A stretch of DNA of 64,000 bases from DATLXU01 sp035575515 (lineage in GTDB: Bacteria > Acidobacteriota > Blastocatellia > UBA7656), in NCBI GenBank assembly GCA_035575515.1, contig DATLXU010000136.1, positions 62,001 to 126,000 of the forward strand, in the 5' to 3' direction. Every line of letters begins with the position of its first letter. Positions within the stretch are counted from its first letter, which is position 1. Of the stretch, positions 26,348 through 35,897 are shown one piece after another. The notes below the pieces were generated by a model. It saw only the letters and a list, made by a program, of their open reading frames with translations. It did not search any database and was not told where the DNA came from. Both the position numbers and the translations under genes were made by a program.

Positions 26348-28267
26348 ATGAGCGCACTTCCAATAATGATTGCAGTCTTATGTTTCCTGGCTATCGGCTA
26401 TCGCTACTACAGCGCATTCATCGCGGCAAGAGTGCTTGCGCTTGACGACTCCCGCCCGACGCCTGCTCATACGATGTACGACGGGCATAATTATTACCCT
26501 ACGAACAAGTGGGTTCTGTTCGGCCACCACTTCGCGGCTATCTCAGGCGCGGGACCGCTTGTAGGGCCTGTGCTTGCCGCGCAGTTCGGATTCCTGCCCG
26601 GATTGCTCTGGCTCGTCATCGGCGTAGTGCTCGGCGGAGCCGTTCACGATTTTGTGATACTTGCTTCCTCAATCCGAAGGCGCGGCAAATCTCTGGCTGA
26701 AATCGCGCGAACAGAAATCAGCCCGCTATCGGGACTCATCACGGGCATCGCTATTTTGTTCATCGTTGTCATCGCGCTCGCCGGCCTCGGACTTGTGGTC
26801 GTCAATGCTTTGAGCGAAAGCCCGTGGGGAACGTTCACCGTCGGATTTACGATTCCACTCGCGCTCTTTATGGGGCTTTACATGTATCGCTTCCGCAAAG
26901 GCAAGGTTGCCGAAGCGACCATAATCGGCGTTGCGGGTCTTTTCATCGCCGTTATCTTAGGCGGAAGCATAGCGGAATCCTCGCTCGCGTCGAGCTTCAG
27001 GTTTGGAAAAGAAACGATCACTTATCTGATGGCCGGTTACGGTTTCATCGCGTCAGTCCTGCCCGTGTGGATGCTGCTTTGCCCGCGCGATTATCTAAGC
27101 TCGTTCATGAAAATCGGCACGGTGGCTTTTCTCGTCATCGGAGTAATCGTAGTCGCACCTCACCTGCGGATGCCAACGACGACGCCATTCGTTGCGGGCG
27201 GCGGGCCGATAATTCCCGGCAAGCTCTTTCCCTTCGTCTTCATCACAATCGCGTGCGGCGCAATCTCGGGGTTTCATTCGCTGATTAGTTCCGGCACTAC
27301 GCCGAAGATGATTGATAAAGAGACGCACGCGCGAATGATCGGCTACGGCTCGATGCTGATGGAAGGACTTGTCGGCGTGATCGCGCTCATCGCCGCAACG
27401 TCGCTCGTGCCGGGCGATTATTTTTCAATCAACATTGACCATCCCGGCCAACAAAAGATCGTGCAGATTCAAAATGAAGAACCTGCGAAGCTGCCGGAGG
27501 CGCTTCAGAAGGAAGAGAATTATCGCCAGTTCATTCAAAAGTACAACAGCGAAGAGTTCAATCTGAACGAGCAGAAGCTGGACGAGCTTGAAGCGAAGAC
27601 TGGCGAGACTAACCTGCGCGGGCGACCCGGCGGCGCTGTTACGCTCGCGGTTGGAATCGCGCAGATATTCGAGAGCATTCCCGGCCTTGGCGGGCTGATG
27701 AAGTACTGGTATCACTTCGCCATAATGTTTGAAGCGCTTTTCATACTGACGACGATTGACACAGGCACGCGAGTCGCGCGCTTTATGCTCGGAGAGTTTT
27801 TAGGAAGATTTTATAAACCCATAGAGCGGCCCGACTGGATGCCGGGCGCAATAATAACGAGCGCGGTGATTGTGTTCGGCTGGGCCTACTTTATAAGCAC
27901 GGGATCAATCTCGACGATATGGCCGATGTTCGGCATAGCAAATCAACTGCTTGCGGCAATAGCGCTGTGCGTCGGGACTACGGTGATAATAAACATGGGG
28001 CGGGCGAAATACGCATGGGTGACAATCACGCCGCTCGTGTTCGTAGCGACCACGACGCTCACGGCAGGGTTTTTGTCCATCAAAGATAATTTCTGGAAAG
28101 AGACATTTAATCCCGCGACAGCGTTTCGCGGTTATTTGAATTCAGCATTGACGGCGATAATGATGGCCTGCGTCGTTATAGTGCTGATTGATTCCGTCCT
28201 TCACTGGCGGAGGACAATAAAAGGAGCTATTGTTGCGAAGGAGCCGTTGGCGCAGGTCGGCGATTGA
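26348..28267 (+). CDS. cstA: Carbon starvation protein CstA family transporter
   Basis: A 639-aa inner-membrane transporter of the CstA family, known in enterics for uptake of peptides or pyruvate when carbon runs short. It has about 15-16 hydrophobic helices and the conserved GHHFAAISGAGPLVGP stretch near residue 60, plus ISGFHSLISSGTTPK and the C-terminal ANQLLAA block. A hydrophilic loop of about 70 residues (rich in Glu and Lys, near 360-430) separates the two halves. I chose ATG 26348 because AAAAGGAG precedes it; an upstream ATG at 26294 lacks such support. Its 3' end overlaps the converging kinase gene by 41 bp. Confidence 0.94.
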   Translation: MSALPIMIAVLCFLAIGYRYYSAFIAARVLALDDSRPTPAHTMYDGHNYYPTNKWVLFGHHFAAISGAGPLVGPVLAAQFGFLPGLLWLVIGVVLGGAVHDFVILASSIRRRGKSLAEIARTEISPLSGLITGIAILFIVVIALAGLGLVVVNALSESPWGTFTVGFTIPLALFMGLYMYRFRKGKVAEATIIGVAGLFIAVILGGSIAESSLASSFRFGKETITYLMAGYGFIASVLPVWMLLCPRDYLSSFMKIGTVAFLVIGVIVVAPHLRMPTTTPFVAGGGPIIPGKLFPFVFITIACGAISGFHSLISSGTTPKMIDKETHARMIGYGSMLMEGLVGVIALIAATSLVPGDYFSINIDHPGQQKIVQIQNEEPAKLPEALQKEENYRQFIQKYNSEEFNLNEQKLDELEAKTGETNLRGRPGGAVTLAVGIAQIFESIPGLGGLMKYWYHFAIMFEALFILTTIDTGTRVARFMLGEFLGRFYKPIERPDWMPGAIITSAVIVFGWAYFISTGSISTIWPMFGIANQLLAAIALCVGTTVIINMGRAKYAWVTITPLVFVATTTLTAGFLSIKDNFWKETFNPATAFRGYLNSALTAIMMACVVIVLIDSVLHWRRTIKGAIVAKEPLAQVGD

Positions 28268-28787
28268 TTGCGCGCCCGATTGTTATCGAGACGTTTGCCT
28301 GCGCGGTTTCATCAAGTATAAAGACATAATCGAAACCTTCGTGATTGATTGTTTCCAGAGTGCGTTCGAGCAATTCATACTGCAACCTCAAAGCGTCTTC
28401 GGGCACGACGCGGGCGCGATTCGCGTTTCGCTCGATGCAGGTTTCAAGGCGCATGTTGAAAACTATGGCCGCAGTGTTGAACCCGTACCAGCGAGCGATT
28501 TTTTGAAGCGTTTTTCGATTCTCGCGTTTAAGATTCGTTGCATCTGCAACGGTCGTCCTCCCAAGCAGCAATCGCCTTTCGATGATGAAATGCATCAGGT
28601 CGAAGGCGTGACCTGAAACGCTTTGATTGGTTGGATCATCAAACACAAGCGCGCGGCATTCGTCGGAAGAGACGATTTGAGTCGGCAGAAAATGCTTCGC
28701 AGCAAAAGTTGACTTGCCGCACCCGGCTGCGCCTATCATAACGACCAGAGTATTTCGTGAAATGACGATAGTGCTCACTTGGTTCAA
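28227..28787 (-). CDS. AAA-type kinase, similar to the Pnkp kinase domain
   Basis: A 186-aa P-loop protein resembling the 5'-polynucleotide kinase domain of bacterial Pnkp. Walker A is GAAGCGKSTFA. It is followed by IVSSDECRALVFDDP, which matches the substrate-binding Asp region, by DATNLKRENR (lid region) and by an Arg-rich ERNANRARVV segment. The phosphatase and ligase domains of full Pnkp are absent, so it may phosphorylate RNA or DNA ends or another substrate. The start is TTG 28787 or, equally plausible, GTG 28778; neither has a clear ribosome-binding site. It converges with cstA and overlaps it by 41 bp. Confidence 0.78.
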   Translation of the reverse strand: MNQVSTIVISRNTLVVMIGAAGCGKSTFAAKHFLPTQIVSSDECRALVFDDPTNQSVSGHAFDLMHFIIERRLLLGRTTVADATNLKRENRKTLQKIARWYGFNTAAIVFNMRLETCIERNANRARVVPEDALRLQYELLERTLETINHEGFDYVFILDETAQANVSITIGRAINRRPAPTAPSQQ

Positions 28788-28822
28788 GGCGTTTTTGAAT
28801 GGTTTGATGAGTGATAAGCCAA

Positions 28823-29821
28823 CTACTTCCGCAATTGGCCGAGCAGCTTGCGCACGGCGGCGGAGTCGGGCGCGTCAGGCGCAATGGCAAGGTAAGCCTC
28901 AAGATGCTTAATTGCATCATCGCGCAGCCCTTTTTTGTAAGCCAGCCTTGCAAGCGACAGGTGAGCCTGCGCGGCCTTCTGTTCGTTCAACTGAATCGCT
29001 CGCGTGAAATGCTGCTCGGCTTTCTCAGGCTCGTCATCGAGCAAAGCCCATCCAATATACAGATGAGCCGCCCAGTTCGTCTCTTCCATCTCAATTGCTT
29101 TTTGCAATTCGCGCGCGGCGTCCTTCTGCCGTCTCAGGACCATAAGCACAATCGCGTGCTCGACCAATGGCTCGGCGCGCTTCGGAGCAATCGCTTCGAG
29201 CGGCCTGAGCGCCTCTTCTGCTTCCGCAAATCGCTTCTGCGCGCGAAGCTCGCGGCCAAGCTCAAGCCGCGCGGAATAGAACTTTGAATGTGCCTCGACT
29301 GCGGCCTTGAATTCTTTCAACGCCTCGTCGCTTTTGCCTGCGCGTTGAGCCTCAATGCCTTTGCGGTAATGCTTGACGGCGGCTTCGGGAATGTTGAGGT
29401 CAACATCTGCCAGGACAATGCCGGGAGCGGACACAGCGTCAGTTTTTCGAGCAGGCACGTCAATCATAACCTGCAAGCGCATGGGTCTTGGAGTCTTGAA
29501 CTCGATTGGTGTAACGCTCACCCTCGTTGCGGTTGCCTCGAAGTTCTCGTTCGCTCCCGTTTCGATGATGTATTCGCCGGGCAGCAGGTTGATGAACCGC
29601 GCTTGCCCGTCCTGACTGCTATAGGTTTCGCCGACCGTCATCATTCCAGATGGCCGCATCAAACGCACGCGCACCCCTGCGCACGGTCTCGTTCCTGACT
29701 TTAATCTCACTTCGATTTCATGAATGGAATCAGATTCAATCTGCGCGAAAGATAGAGTCGGAATGGCAAAGAAGAATCCTATGAGGGCGAGCTTGATTAA
29801 TCGAAGCTTAGCGTGATTCAT
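28823..29821 (-). CDS. Secreted TPR-repeat protein with carboxypeptidase-regulatory-like domain
   Basis: A 332-aa protein with a signal peptide (LIKLALIGFFFAIPTLSFAQ). A beta-rich domain follows (about 30-125, VRLKSGTRPCAGVRVRLMRPSG...LLPGEYIIETG), typical of the CarboxypepD_reg/B-like fold. Then come about five TPR helix pairs to the end (AVKHYRKGIEAQRAGKSDEA onward). Such proteins usually act as periplasmic scaffolds. I chose the ATG at 29821 directly before the signal peptide; a start 27 codons earlier would put a charged stretch in front of it. It is on the opposite strand to the M16 peptidases. Confidence 0.85.
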   Translation of the reverse strand: MNHAKLRLIKLALIGFFFAIPTLSFAQIESDSIHEIEVRLKSGTRPCAGVRVRLMRPSGMMTVGETYSSQDGQARFINLLPGEYIIETGANENFEATATRVSVTPIEFKTPRPMRLQVMIDVPARKTDAVSAPGIVLADVDLNIPEAAVKHYRKGIEAQRAGKSDEALKEFKAAVEAHSKFYSARLELGRELRAQKRFAEAEEALRPLEAIAPKRAEPLVEHAIVLMVLRRQKDAARELQKAIEMEETNWAAHLYIGWALLDDEPEKAEQHFTRAIQLNEQKAAQAHLSLARLAYKKGLRDDAIKHLEAYLAIAPDAPDSAAVRKLLGQLRK

Positions 29822-30001
29822 AAAACTTTTATCCAAGCCAATTTTAATTTCACTCCGCGTCCGCTCGGAATTATTGGCTGCCGACATCAAATCGTTGAGC
29901 ATTCCATAGGATTACGATTTTTCTCAGTTCAGAGAATACTCCCTGCGCGAGCGTGAATGCCAGGCTCGATTTATCAAATTAATGCCGATGCGAACGCTGC
30001 C

Positions 30002-30031
30002 TTGCGAACTCGATAAACTTCGCCCGATAAT
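30002..30031 (+). promoter_or_regulatory. Possible promoter of the M16 peptidase pair
   Basis: TTGCGA (30002-30007), an 18-nt spacer and GATAAT (30026-30031), about 30 nt before the first M16 gene. The -35 box is weak. Confidence 0.35.
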
Positions 30032-30060
30032 TATTCATCTACAAAAAGAGGGAATTCAAG

Positions 30061-31413
30061 ATGAAGAAGCTTTTAGTATCAATTCTCGCACTAGGATTAC
30101 TTATGCCCTTAACAACTTCAGCGCAGAACAAAATCTTCCCGTACAAATACTACATGGACGATTTGCCCAACGGGCTGAGGGTCATTACAATCCCGACCGA
30201 CTACCCGAACATCGTTGCGCTCTACATTGTTGTTTCGACAGGCTCGCGCAATGAAGTCGAGCCGGGCAAATCCGGCTTTGCTCACCTGTTCGAGCATTTG
30301 ATGTTTCGCGGCACAGAACGTTTTTCAGCCGATCAGTACAACGAAGCGCTGAAAAACGCTGGCGCCGACTCGAACGCTTACACGTCGGACGACCGCACGG
30401 TTTATCACACCGTCTTTTCAAAAGAGGACCTGGATAAAATTATGATGCTGGAGGCCGACCGTTTTCAGAACCTAAAGGTTCCCGAAGATCTGTTCAAAAC
30501 GGAAACGCGCGCTGTGCTTGGCGAGTACAACAAGAACGCATCGAACCCCGTGCGCAAGCTCTACGAAGTGTTGCGCGACACGGCGTTCGACAAACATACC
30601 TACGAGCACACGACGATGGGTTATCTGCGCGACATAGAGAATATGCCCAATATGTACGACTACAGCCTCGAGTTCTTCAAGCGATACTACCGGCCCGAAT
30701 ACACGACGATAATAGTCGCGGGCGATGTCAATCACGACAATGTGCTTCAACTGGTAAAGAAGTATTGGGGAAACTGGCAGCGCGGCAACTATGCGCCTAA
30801 GATTCCCGCTGAGCCTGAGCAGATGAAGCCGCTCACGGCTACCGTTGACTGGCCCTCGCCAACGCTTCCATGGATTGCCATAGCGTTCAAGGGACCCGCT
30901 TATTCTGACCAGCAGAAAGACAAGCCCGCGCTCGATTTGATTGCAAGCCTTGGCTTCTCGCCAACGTCTGAGCTTTATCAGAGGCTCGTGATCAAAGAGC
31001 AAAAGGTTGATACGCTCTTCGCAGACTTTGAAGACCACATTGACCCATATCTGCTAACGGTCGGAGCGCGCGTCAAAGACCCGAAGGATGTTGATTACGT
31101 GCGCGGCGAGATCCTTAAGACGTTTGAATCGTTCAAGACAACGCCTGTTCCGAAGGATAAACTCGACGCAGTGAAATCAAATCTCAAATACAGCTTCGCC
31201 CTGAGCCTGAACAACTCAGAAGCGATTGCAGCTAACCTCGCGCCTTATATCGCGCTTCGCCGCACGCCCGAAACGATAAACAAGGTCTATGACATTTACG
31301 CTTCGGTCACGCCCGCCGACATTCAGGAGATGGCGAAGAAGTATTTTGTTGAGAACCACCGAACGATAGTTACGCTGGCGCACAAGGAGAAGTCTACAGA
31401 TGCAACGAAGTAA
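30061..31413 (+). CDS. M16-family zinc peptidase, catalytic subunit
   Basis: A 450-aa insulinase/processing-peptidase-like protein with a signal peptide (LLVSILALGLLMPLTTSAQ). The inverted zinc motif HLFEH occupies H75, E78 and H79, and E155 in VLGEYNK is the expected third ligand, 76 residues further. Family members cut small peptides or misfolded proteins in the periplasm, usually as a pair with a non-catalytic partner. That partner overlaps it by 14 bp directly downstream, so translational coupling and a heterodimer are likely. Confidence 0.93.
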   Translation: MKKLLVSILALGLLMPLTTSAQNKIFPYKYYMDDLPNGLRVITIPTDYPNIVALYIVVSTGSRNEVEPGKSGFAHLFEHLMFRGTERFSADQYNEALKNAGADSNAYTSDDRTVYHTVFSKEDLDKIMMLEADRFQNLKVPEDLFKTETRAVLGEYNKNASNPVRKLYEVLRDTAFDKHTYEHTTMGYLRDIENMPNMYDYSLEFFKRYYRPEYTTIIVAGDVNHDNVLQLVKKYWGNWQRGNYAPKIPAEPEQMKPLTATVDWPSPTLPWIAIAFKGPAYSDQQKDKPALDLIASLGFSPTSELYQRLVIKEQKVDTLFADFEDHIDPYLLTVGARVKDPKDVDYVRGEILKTFESFKTTPVPKDKLDAVKSNLKYSFALSLNNSEAIAANLAPYIALRRTPETINKVYDIYASVTPADIQEMAKKYFVENHRTIVTLAHKEKSTDATK

Positions 31414-32929
31414 AGCAGTAACGGCAGCCGGACTTATTTTAGTCTTATCAATAATCGTGCCCGCCGCAGCGTTGGCGCATGCGGGAAAGAGAGCAAACAA
31501 GATGGCAACGGTTCTATTGCCAAACTCATCGCCGCTCGTGACGTTTCGCATATTGTTCAACGTAGGCTCTGCGCTTGACCCTAAGGGCAAAGAGGGCGTG
31601 GCCGCGCTCACTGCTGCAATGATCTCAGGCGGCGGCAGCCGCTCGATGACCTACGAGCAAATCGTCCAGGCGATGTACCCGATGGCTACGAGCTTCAACT
31701 CGCAGGTTGATAAAGAGATGACTGTGTTTTACGGCACGACGCACATCGACAATTTACAGAGATATTACAAAATCATCTCCGACATGCTGCTCGATCCCGG
31801 TTGGCGCGAAGACGATTTCAATCGCCTGCGCGAAGATGCTATCAACTTTTTGAAGGTGAACCTGCGCCAGAATAATGACGAGGAGCTTGGCAAAGAGGCG
31901 CTCTACAACTTCATCTACGAGGGCGGCCACCCTTACGGCCATCACAACGTCGGCACGGTCGAATCACTCGAAAGGATAACGCTCGACGATGTGAAGAGTT
32001 TTTACAAGGCCAACTACACAACTGCGAATCTTGTCATTGGGCTTGCGGGCGGCTTCCCGAAAGGATTTGACGAAAAGGTCGAAAGCGATTTCGCGGCGAA
32101 GCTCCCTGCGGGCGCTCCCGCGCGTCTCACGCTTCCTGAGCCTGAAAAGATAAATAACCTTGAGATGACGGTGATTGAAAAGGACACGCCCGGCACAGCC
32201 ATCTCGTTCGGGTTCCCGATTGCCATCAACCGCTCAAGCCCCGATTGGGTTGCGTTGCTTCTTGTGCAGTCTTACTTCGGGCAGCATCGCTCGAGCAACA
32301 GCTATCTTTACCAGAGGCTCAGGCAAATTCGCGGCCTGAACTACGGCGACTACGCTTACATCGAATACTTCCCGCGCGGGATGTTTCAGTTTCACCCTGA
32401 CCCGAATCTCGGGCGCAAGCAGCAGATCTTTCAGGTGTGGATTCGTCCGGTCGAGCCGAAGAACGGATTGTTCTCGTTAAGAGCTGGCCTTTATGAACTT
32501 GATAAACTTGTTCGCAATGGCATCACTAAACAAGACTTTGAGGCGACGCGGCAGTTCTTATCCAAGTTCGTCAATGTATTGACGGCTGACCAAGACTCGC
32601 AGTTAGGCTACGCTATAGACAGCCGTTATTACAACACGCCGAGCTTTATAGATTATGTTCGCGCAGGTCTTGCAAAGCTCACCCTAGAGGATGTCAACCG
32701 CGCGATAAAGAAATACCTGCAGGCCGAGAACGTAAAGATCGTTGTCGTCACGAAAGACGGCGAAGCGTTCAAGCAAGCTGCGCTTTCGGGCAAGCCTTCG
32801 CCGATTCATTACACCTCGCCTCCGCCGAAAGAGATTCTCGATGAGGACAAGATAATCGAAAGCTACAAGCTCAACTTCAATCCCAAGAGAGTCGAAGTTG
32901 TGCCCGTCGCGCAGGTGTTCCAAAAGTAG
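31400..32929 (+). CDS. M16-family peptidase-like protein, non-catalytic partner
   Basis: A 509-aa M16 fold with a signal peptide (GLILVLSIIVPAAALAHA). Where HxxEH should stand the sequence reads GVAALTAAMISGG, so the zinc site is absent and the protein should not be an active protease. The C-terminal half keeps the family pattern, including SYLYQRLRQIRGLNYG. AAGGAG lies about 10 nt before the ATG, inside the end of the first gene. The arrangement parallels the catalytic and non-catalytic subunits of mitochondrial processing peptidase. Confidence 0.92.
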   Translation: MQRSKAVTAAGLILVLSIIVPAAALAHAGKRANKMATVLLPNSSPLVTFRILFNVGSALDPKGKEGVAALTAAMISGGGSRSMTYEQIVQAMYPMATSFNSQVDKEMTVFYGTTHIDNLQRYYKIISDMLLDPGWREDDFNRLREDAINFLKVNLRQNNDEELGKEALYNFIYEGGHPYGHHNVGTVESLERITLDDVKSFYKANYTTANLVIGLAGGFPKGFDEKVESDFAAKLPAGAPARLTLPEPEKINNLEMTVIEKDTPGTAISFGFPIAINRSSPDWVALLLVQSYFGQHRSSNSYLYQRLRQIRGLNYGDYAYIEYFPRGMFQFHPDPNLGRKQQIFQVWIRPVEPKNGLFSLRAGLYELDKLVRNGITKQDFEATRQFLSKFVNVLTADQDSQLGYAIDSRYYNTPSFIDYVRAGLAKLTLEDVNRAIKKYLQAENVKIVVVTKDGEAFKQAALSGKPSPIHYTSPPPKEILDEDKIIESYKLNFNPKRVEVVPVAQVFQK

Positions 32930-32944
32930 TTTTCAGTTCTCAGC

Positions 32945-33034
32945 GGCTTTGTTGCATAATTGGCTACATATTGTGGTTTTTGAGCCAATCTTATATAGCG
33001 AAAAACGCAAGTAATAGAATTATGCAACAAAGCC
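32945..33034. mobile_element. 90-bp MITE-like element with 17-bp perfect inverted ends
   Basis: The ends GGCTTTGTTGCATAATT (32945-32961) and its exact reverse complement (33018-33034) enclose 56 bp with no coding capacity. The end sequence resembles terminal repeats of IS903-group IS5-family elements (from memory). I see no clear target duplication. It sits immediately in front of a remnant of a DUF3857-type gene, so it may mark an old insertion or deletion joint. Confidence 0.75.
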
Positions 33035-33036
33035 AA

Positions 33037-33183
33037 TCGGAAGAGCTGATTCTAAAGCGCACGTTCACGTTCAATGGTCTGCTCTTTCCGCAGACAAGCT
33101 ACGCGCCGCTGAAGCGGATGTTCGACAGACTGCACGACAGCGACAACCATGCGATCACGCTCAAGCAGTCGCCTGATCCGTAA
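33037..33183 (+). pseudogene. C-terminal remnant of a DUF3857-type gene
   Basis: About 49 codons reading LILKRTFTFNGLLFPQ, then YAPLKRMFDRLHDSDN and ITLKQ. The pattern parallels the last residues of the intact gene just downstream (LLFTRSLVVQG, EYAKVRGFYEKIRAAEQ). No upstream coding part exists; the frame runs into the 90-bp inverted-repeat element. It is most likely the tail of a lost tandem paralogue. Confidence 0.6.
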
Positions 33184-33205
33184 GACTGCGCAAAAAGGAC
33201 TGAGT

Positions 33206-35242
33206 ATGAATGTGAACAGAAGGATAGCAATGCAGGTCAAGCTACTGTCATTCTGGCAAGGACTCAGACTATTAAACTTGCGATTTTCAGTTGCGCTCGC
33301 ATTCCTCATCGTTTTGATGAGCGGCAGTGCCCTTGCGGGCGATGACGCGCCTCAGTGGTTGAAGCAGGCCGTCGCGATCAGCACGCGGAGCTACGAAAAG
33401 AACGTGCCCGCCGTCGTGCTGCTCAAAGAGCAGAATGTAAAGGTTGATGAGGATGGCCGAGTGACGGCGTCCGAGCGGTTCGCCATCCGCATCCTTTCTA
33501 AAGAGGGGCGTGGCGAGGCGGTAGCGGCGGTCCACTACCTGACGGACACGGGCAAGGTTCGCGACATGCGCGGGTGGGTCATCCGGCCATCGGAAGAGGT
33601 GAAGAAGCTCGATAAAGACAGCGCGCTCGATCTGGCCGCCGCGCCGAACGACGTCTTCAACGACGTTCGCGTGAAGGTGCTGTCGGCGCGCGACGAGGTT
33701 GAGCCTGGAGCGGTCTTCGGATGCGAATGGATTTCGGAAGACCGTTCCATCTTCACTCAATTCGAGTGGCAGTTTCAGGAGCGATTGCCGGTGGTTGTTT
33801 CTCGCTTCACGATAACGCTTTCAGCGGGATGGCGCGCGGAAGCCGTTATGCTCAATCACGCGAAGATTGAACCGACCGTGAGCGGCACGACATATTCGTG
33901 GGAACTGCGCGACCTGCCCTACATCGAAGAGGAGCCTTTAAGCCCGCCAGTAACGAATATCGCGCCGCGATTGGCCGTCAGCTACTTTCCGCCGCCCGAC
34001 AAAAAGGCGGGCAACGGAAAAACTTTCAGCAACTGGGCCGATGTATCGCGCTGGCTGACTGAATTGAGCGAGCCGCAGGCCTCAATTGACGACGCGATGG
34101 CGAATAAAGCAAAGCAGCTTACGGCGAATGCAAAGACAGAGCTTGACCGCATACGCGCAATAGGCCGCTACGTTCAGGGCGTGAATTACGTCTCAATCCA
34201 GACGGGCATTGGGCGCGGCGGCGGCTACCGCCCACATGCGGCGACTGATGTGTTCGCAAAATCTTATGGCGATTGCAAAGACAAAGCGAACCTGATGCGC
34301 GCCATGCTTAAAGCCATCGGCATTCAATCCTACCTGGTTTCAATCTATTCGGGCGATGCATCCTACGTCCGCGAAGAGTGGCCTTCGCCTCAGCAGTTCA
34401 ACCACTGCATCATCGCCATAAAGGTCAATGATGACACTCAGGCGGCGACCATCATAAAGCATCCTTCGCTTGGACGATTGTTGATATTCGATCCGACCGA
34501 CGATAACACGCCAGTGGGCGATCTGCCGGATGGGGAGCAGGGAAGCCTCGCGCTCATCATTGCGGGCGACGCAGGCGCGCTTCTGCGAATGCCCAAGACT
34601 GAGCCGGAAACAAACAGGCTCGAACGCTTGACAGAGGTTGAGCTTGATGGCGATGGAGTGATTAAGGCGATAATTCACGAACGCTCGGCTGGTCAATCAG
34701 CCGTGAGCGAGCGGAGCAGGTTCAGAAGGCTCGCTCAGCCAGAATACGTGAAGATGATCGAGGAATGGATCACGCGAGGCGCGTCGGGCGCGGAGGTTTC
34801 TAAGATTGAGCCGTCGGACAAGCTCGAAGAAGGGAAGTTCTCACTCGACGTTGAATTCACCGCCCCGCGGTACGGCCAGTTGATGCAGAGCCGCTTGCTC
34901 GTCTTCAAGCCTGCGATAGTCTCGCACCGTGACTCGCTCTTTCTGACGGAGCCATCGCGCCGTCAGCCAGTAGTGCTGGAGCCGCACGCTTATACTGAGA
35001 CGGTCAAGGTGAAATTGCCCGCCGGGTTTGATATTGATGAAATTCCGGATGCGGTCAAGCTCGACGCGCCGTTCGGATCATACAAGACGAGTTATGAAGT
35101 AAAAGACGGTCAGCTATTATTCACCCGCTCGCTCGTCGTGCAGGGCGCGAAGATTGACGCTGGCGAATATGCGAAGGTGCGCGGCTTTTATGAAAAGATT
35201 CGCGCCGCCGAGCAAGCGCCCGTTGTGCTCGTGAAGAAATAA
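33206..35242 (+). CDS. DUF3857 / transglutaminase-like secreted protein
   Basis: A 678-aa exported protein. ATG 33206 follows AAAAAGGAC; an earlier in-frame start (33149) lies inside the upstream remnant. After a signal segment (FSVALAFLIVLMSGSALA) comes a DUF3857 domain (about 50-265). A transglutaminase-like core follows, with the apparent triad C357 (SYGDCKDKA), H400 (FNHC) and D429 (IFDPTDD). A DUF2569/DUF3858-type beta domain closes the protein. Known relatives sit in the periplasm; their substrates are undefined. The catalytic residues look intact. Confidence 0.9.
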   Translation: MNVNRRIAMQVKLLSFWQGLRLLNLRFSVALAFLIVLMSGSALAGDDAPQWLKQAVAISTRSYEKNVPAVVLLKEQNVKVDEDGRVTASERFAIRILSKEGRGEAVAAVHYLTDTGKVRDMRGWVIRPSEEVKKLDKDSALDLAAAPNDVFNDVRVKVLSARDEVEPGAVFGCEWISEDRSIFTQFEWQFQERLPVVVSRFTITLSAGWRAEAVMLNHAKIEPTVSGTTYSWELRDLPYIEEEPLSPPVTNIAPRLAVSYFPPPDKKAGNGKTFSNWADVSRWLTELSEPQASIDDAMANKAKQLTANAKTELDRIRAIGRYVQGVNYVSIQTGIGRGGGYRPHAATDVFAKSYGDCKDKANLMRAMLKAIGIQSYLVSIYSGDASYVREEWPSPQQFNHCIIAIKVNDDTQAATIIKHPSLGRLLIFDPTDDNTPVGDLPDGEQGSLALIIAGDAGALLRMPKTEPETNRLERLTEVELDGDGVIKAIIHERSAGQSAVSERSRFRRLAQPEYVKMIEEWITRGASGAEVSKIEPSDKLEEGKFSLDVEFTAPRYGQLMQSRLLVFKPAIVSHRDSLFLTEPSRRQPVVLEPHAYTETVKVKLPAGFDIDEIPDAVKLDAPFGSYKTSYEVKDGQLLFTRSLVVQGAKIDAGEYAKVRGFYEKIRAAEQAPVVLVKK

Positions 35243-35266
35243 CATAAATGGTTCCGAGCCTTCGGG

Positions 35267-35848
35267 TCAGGACAGAATTTCAATTACGCGCGGAACGCTG
35301 CGAACTTCGCTCACTCGAATGATGCTGTTCGCAAGACTTATGATAACGCCGGGACTGCGAATCAGCTTTGCCAGAAGCTCTATATCAACGTCGAGTCTTT
35401 CGATCTCTCTTTCCGCTTCTTCAGGACCGAGCGGAGCCAGGCGCTCGGCAACGCTCCAGGCAAAGTCGCGGGCGCGGTCTATGCTGAAATTGATTATTGC
35501 ATCCTGAGTCCTCGCGCCTACGAGGTCGAGCAGGCGCATCCATGGACTAATCTGAGAAAGCTGATACCGCACGCCACCAACCATCGCAGCAAGGATGTTA
35601 TTGATCTCATCGAAGTCACGTTTCAGTCCGGCAAGCTCGGTGCCTAGACAGGTTTCATCTGCCGCCGCTCCGAGATCAAGGTTGATGTGGGCGTTCATTC
35701 CAAGCAGCAGGTGTTGAAGCACGATAGGCGGCCACTGCGGCGCGCAGTTGAAAGCGAAGACCCACGATTTGCTCGCTGCCTCGCCGTGAAGGTAGCAATC
35801 CAAAGCGCGCAGATACCGATTCACAAAGTTCACATCGAGCCGCTCCAT
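35267..35848 (-). CDS. DUF5995-family protein, probably 5'-truncated
   Basis: A 193-aa reading with the DUF5995 hallmarks MERLDVNFVNRYL and LQHLLLGMNAHINLDLG. The similarity to the family continues upstream of the first ATG (KRGIAQGRFDDGPR) for 15 codons, until a stop codon at 35894-35896, with no usable start. About 40 residues of the usual N-terminus are missing, so the gene has probably lost its 5' end, although translation from the ATG at 35848 cannot be excluded. Function of the family is unknown. On the other side of the break lies a fragment of another gene. Confidence 0.7.
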   Translation of the reverse strand: MERLDVNFVNRYLRALDCYLHGEAASKSWVFAFNCAPQWPPIVLQHLLLGMNAHINLDLGAAADETCLGTELAGLKRDFDEINNILAAMVGGVRYQLSQISPWMRLLDLVGARTQDAIINFSIDRARDFAWSVAERLAPLGPEEAEREIERLDVDIELLAKLIRSPGVIISLANSIIRVSEVRSVPRVIEILS

Positions 35849-35897
35849 TCGCGGCCCATCATCGAAGCGGCCCTGCGCTATCCCTCGCTTTACTTAT

